Source of the DNA: Sphingomonas kyeonggiensis
Lineage (GTDB): Bacteria > Pseudomonadota > Alphaproteobacteria > Sphingomonadales > Sphingomonadaceae
Length of the DNA stretch: 64,000 nucleotides
Reading direction: 5' to 3'
Assembly (NCBI RefSeq): GCF_030812785.1
Contig: NZ_JAUSTJ010000001.1
Span: 1-64,000, forward strand
Shown: positions 61,150-64,000 of the stretch, one piece after another
How positions within the stretch are numbered: position 1 is the first letter of the stretch
How the letters are laid out: every line of letters begins with the position of its first letter
The notes under the pieces: model-generated
Told to the model about the DNA's origin: nothing
Databases searched by the model: none
What the model saw: only the letters and a program-made list of their open reading frames with translations
Program-made: the position numbers and the translations under genes

Positions 61150-64000
61150 ATGAAACTCACCCGCCTACTTGGCGCGACCGCACTCGCGGGCTCCCTTCTT
61201 ACCGTGCCGGGCATGGCCTGGGCGCAGGAAACCACAGAAGCCTGCACTCCCGGCACCGAGAACTGCCCGCCGACCGACGAAACGATTGTCGTTACCGGTT
61301 CGCGTATCCGCCAGCCCAACCTCGAAACCATCAGCCCGGTCACCACGATGACCGCTGAAGACCTCGCGGTCAGCGGCAGCGCCAGCATCGGCGACAAGCT
61401 CAACGAACTTCCGGCGCTTCGCTCGACCTACAGCCAGGCGAACTCGACCCGCTTCATCGGCACCACCGGCCTGAACCTGCTCGACCTTCGCGGCCTCGGC
61501 ATCGAGCGCACCCTGGTGCTCGTCAACGGCCGTCGCCACGTCACGGCGCTTCCGGGCAGCTTCCTTGTCGACGTGCAGACCATCCCCAGCGACCTTATCG
61601 AGCGCGTGGACGTGATCACCGGCGGCAGCTCGGCCGTTTACGGTTCGGACGCGATCGCGGGCGTGGTCAACTTCGTCCTCAAGGATAACTTCGAGGGCAT
61701 CAAGCTGAACGCCCAGAACGGTATCTCGAACCACGGCGACCGCAACATCTACTTCGTCTCGGGCACCGCCGGCACCAACTTTGCCGGTGGCCGTGGCAAC
61801 ATCGCCGCCAACTTCGAATATACCCACGCTGATGCGCTCTATAACAACCAGCGCGACGACATCACCGGTGCCTATTCGGGCCGCTGCCAGATGCAGCTGA
61901 ACGATTTCACCACGGGCGAGCCGCAAAGCGGCGACGGCGTGCCGGACAGCATCTATCTGTGCGGCGTCCGCAACAACAACATCTCGACCGGCGGCACGAT
62001 GCTCGCCAACCTGTCGGCCGCGAACTGCCAGAACGCAGCCTATGGCCCGAATGGCGCGAACGCCGCGATCGGCGCCGCACGCTGCCTCAATCCCGGCACG
62101 ATCTACGGTCAGCCGCGCACCTTCCGCTTCAGCCCGTCGGGGCAGCTGCTGGAAGACGTGCCCTCGCTCGACTTCCGTCCCTACGGCTCGGGCAACGTCA
62201 TCAGCAACCCGAACTCGGCGGTGCCGGGCACCACGCTGCGTGAAACCGGTCAGCTGGCTCCGGGCCTCGATCGCTACAACGCCAACGCGCTGTTCAAGTT
62301 CGAGTTCTCGCCGGCCCTCGAGGTCTTCGCGGAAGGCAAGTACGTCCACCTGAAATCGATCCAGGAAGGCCAGCCGAGCTTCTACCAGTCGATCGCCAAC
62401 ACGATCGGCCTGCCGAATCTCACCTGCGACAACGCCTTCCTGACGGCGGCCAACCTCGCCTCGCTCCAGGCGATCGGCTATTGCTCGGCCGGTGCGACCA
62501 ACACCCAGTCGCTGCCGCTGGGCCGCTTCAACGTCGACTTCGGTGGCCGTAGCGAGATCGTCACCCGCGATACCTGGCGCATCGTCGCCGGCCTCCGCGG
62601 CAACTTCAACGACGACTGGCACTATGAGCTCTCGGCAACCTATGGCGAAGTCAAGATCCGCCAGGACGAGCACAACGACCTGGTGATCGCCGACACCGCC
62701 GGTAATCTCGACGGCTTCTCGCTCGCTTACGATGCGGTCCGCAATGGCGCTGGCCAGATCGTTTGCCGCGTGAACCAGGTGACCGTGACGCGTTCGGACT
62801 GCGTGCCGATCAACATGTTCGGCTATGGTGCTCCGAGTGCTGCCGCGCTCAACTTCGTCAACACCACTTCGTGGGTGAAGAGCAACGCGAGCGAACTCGA
62901 CATCCTCGGTTACGTCTCGGGCGACAGCTCGCAGGTGTTCGAGCTTCCGGGTGGTCCGGTCGCGTTCGTGCTCGGCGGCGAATATCGCCGTGAGACCGCG
63001 TACCAGGTTGCCGATCCGCGCTCGGCCGCAGGCGGCACCTTCTTCAACGCGTTCTCGGAGTTCGATCCGCCCGCGTTCGAAGTGAAGGAAGTCTTTGGCG
63101 AGCTTTCGATCCCGCTCCTCAAGGACCTGCCGTTCGCGCGCGAACTGACGATCACCGGCGCGGCCCGTTACTCGGACTACAATACCAGCGCCGGCAGCAC
63201 CTTCGCGTGGAACGCAGGCGGCACCTGGAGTCCGGTCCGGGACTTCCGCTTCCGCGTGAACTATTCGCGCTCGGTGCGTGTGCCGACGCTGGACGACCTT
63301 TACTCGTCGGCCTCGCAGAACTTCGCGTTCCTGCAGGATCCGTGTGATGCCCTCTACATCGGCAATGGCACCACCAACCGCGCCACCAACTGCTCGGCGC
63401 AGGGCATTCCGGTCGGGTTCATCAACGCTCCGGCGCGCGCGGCCAGCACCGGCTATCTCTCGGCAGGCAACCCGAGCCTGAGCGAAGAGCAGTCGAGCAG
63501 CTGGACGATCGGCGGCGTGTTCACTCCGTCGTTCATGCCGGGCTTCACCTTCACCGCCGACTATTACAACATCACGCTGAATAACCGTATCGAAGTCCTC
63601 GGTGCGCAGACCATCCTCAATCAGTGCTACGATCTGCCGCAGCCGAATGAGTATTGCGGCCTGCTCACTGCCCGTAACGCGGACTTCACCTTCCAGGATC
63701 CGGCCCTCACCTCGGCCGGCATCAACTTCGCGAAGGGCACCGCACGCGGCATCGACTTCGAGATGAACTACGCCAAGAAGTTCGACGACTTCTGGTCGTT
63801 CAACTTCCACGGCGTGCTCACCTATGTGATCGAGCGCGACAACTATGTCAGCCCGACCAACCCGACGATCAAGGATCAGCAGCTCCAGGAGCTGGGCGAT
63901 CCGCAGTGGGCGGCCAATGCCACCTTCCTCGTCGGTGCCGGCCCGGCGACGCTCCGCTGGAACGTCAACTATATCGGCAAGCAGACGATCGGCGCGTACG
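61150..64000 (+). CDS. TonB-dependent receptor, truncated by the window end
   Basis: This is an outer-membrane active transporter. The first 950 residues are in the window and the frame is still open. It starts at ATG 61150, eight bases after GGAGGGG, with a signal peptide (MKLTRLLGATALAGSLLTVP). A TonB box (DETIVVTGSRI) and plug follow (LNLLDLRGLGIERTLVLVNG, VDVITGGSSAVYGSDAIAGV), then a barrel with long extracellular loops that contain paired cysteines. The type resembles large sphingomonad receptors for oligosaccharides or other nutrients; the ligand is unknown. The repeat-rich Cys loops (RCQMQLN, YLCGVRNNN) set it apart from the zinc-type receptor at 17048. Confidence 0.9.
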   Translation, partial: MKLTRLLGATALAGSLLTVPGMAWAQETTEACTPGTENCPPTDETIVVTGSRIRQPNLETISPVTTMTAEDLAVSGSASIGDKLNELPALRSTYSQANSTRFIGTTGLNLLDLRGLGIERTLVLVNGRRHVTALPGSFLVDVQTIPSDLIERVDVITGGSSAVYGSDAIAGVVNFVLKDNFEGIKLNAQNGISNHGDRNIYFVSGTAGTNFAGGRGNIAANFEYTHADALYNNQRDDITGAYSGRCQMQLNDFTTGEPQSGDGVPDSIYLCGVRNNNISTGGTMLANLSAANCQNAAYGPNGANAAIGAARCLNPGTIYGQPRTFRFSPSGQLLEDVPSLDFRPYGSGNVISNPNSAVPGTTLRETGQLAPGLDRYNANALFKFEFSPALEVFAEGKYVHLKSIQEGQPSFYQSIANTIGLPNLTCDNAFLTAANLASLQAIGYCSAGATNTQSLPLGRFNVDFGGRSEIVTRDTWRIVAGLRGNFNDDWHYELSATYGEVKIRQDEHNDLVIADTAGNLDGFSLAYDAVRNGAGQIVCRVNQVTVTRSDCVPINMFGYGAPSAAALNFVNTTSWVKSNASELDILGYVSGDSSQVFELPGGPVAFVLGGEYRRETAYQVADPRSAAGGTFFNAFSEFDPPAFEVKEVFGELSIPLLKDLPFARELTITGAARYSDYNTSAGSTFAWNAGGTWSPVRDFRFRVNYSRSVRVPTLDDLYSSASQNFAFLQDPCDALYIGNGTTNRATNCSAQGIPVGFINAPARAASTGYLSAGNPSLSEEQSSSWTIGGVFTPSFMPGFTFTADYYNITLNNRIEVLGAQTILNQCYDLPQPNEYCGLLTARNADFTFQDPALTSAGINFAKGTARGIDFEMNYAKKFDDFWSFNFHGVLTYVIERDNYVSPTNPTIKDQQLQELGDPQWAANATFLVGAGPATLRWNVNYIGKQTIGAY

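Noticed and set aside
61165..63810. 881-codon minus-strand frame opposite the TonB receptor
   Set aside because: The plus strand is an evident TonB receptor with signal peptide, plug and barrel. The antisense product is low complexity without homology.

Overview
The window is GC-rich chromosomal DNA from an alphaproteobacterium, most likely Sphingomonas or a close relative. This rests on gene content and order: a DUF4167 RNA-binding protein next to prmC/prfA/hisS, a lpoA-type gene divergent from rsmI-yraN-gshB, a zinc-type operon (DUF2946, TonB receptor, MerC, Fur/Zur), an F1-only ATP synthase cluster with a short epsilon subunit, and a PhaR-PhaC-thiolase locus. I see no rRNA, CRISPR array, prophage or transposase. 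It reads as ordinary chromosome with dense, often overlapping genes.

Layout. 0.3-4.6 kb: polysaccharide flippase, animal-type heme peroxidase, CBS protein, small membrane protein. 4.6-9.3 kb (minus strand): hisS-prfA-(small ORF)-prmC, then DUF4167. 9.4-15.4 kb: a complete RND efflux operon (adaptor, pump, outer-membrane channel). 15.7-20.3 kb: a crotonase, then the putative Zur-controlled zinc operon behind a Zur-box-like palindrome, then tRNA-Gly(TCC). 20.3-25.5 kb: hemW, lpoA-like, rsmI, a frameshifted yraN, gshB. 25.6-29.9 kb: DedA, xerC, a 68-aa membrane protein, transaldolase/FSA, and two paralogous small exported proteins (one frameshifted) flanking a DUF2490 protein. 29.9-36.9 kb: priA, an exported HExxH protein, a membrane-anchored trypsin-like protease, DUF1203 and ada. 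37.1-40.5 kb: a LacI-type operator, an MFS sugar transporter and a GH43 glycosidase, then a PilZ protein. 40.8-43.3 kb: a DEAD-box helicase and an exported Cys-rich protein. 43.6-49.8 kb: atpHAGDC interrupted by a LysE-type exporter and by a lipoprotein. 49.9-57.9 kb: DUF6265, an AraC-type regulator, CpaF, two DTG/DTG aspartic-protease-like proteins, a GST, an exported methyltransferase and a soluble chemoreceptor-like protein. 58.0-60.9 kb: phaR, phaC-like, phaA. 61.2 kb to the end: a truncated TonB-dependent receptor.

Three things stand out. (1) The intergenic spaces carry at least five families of short paired inverted repeats, mostly at gene 3' ends; some form terminator-like hairpins. 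(2) Two genes carry single-base frameshifts revealed by homology in the neighbouring frame (yraN near 24196; a small exported protein at a C6 run, 29553-29558). They are either real decay or sequence errors. (3) Several compact arrangements may matter for regulation: two foreign genes inside the ATP synthase operon, a 16-bp palindrome abutting the hisS start codon, and two divergent gene pairs whose start codons are only 12-13 bp apart. I found no clear new defence or mobile system. The best candidates for undescribed biology are the interrupted atp operon, the inverted-order soluble MCP/PDC protein, the paralogous small exported protein pair, and the putative zinc operon.
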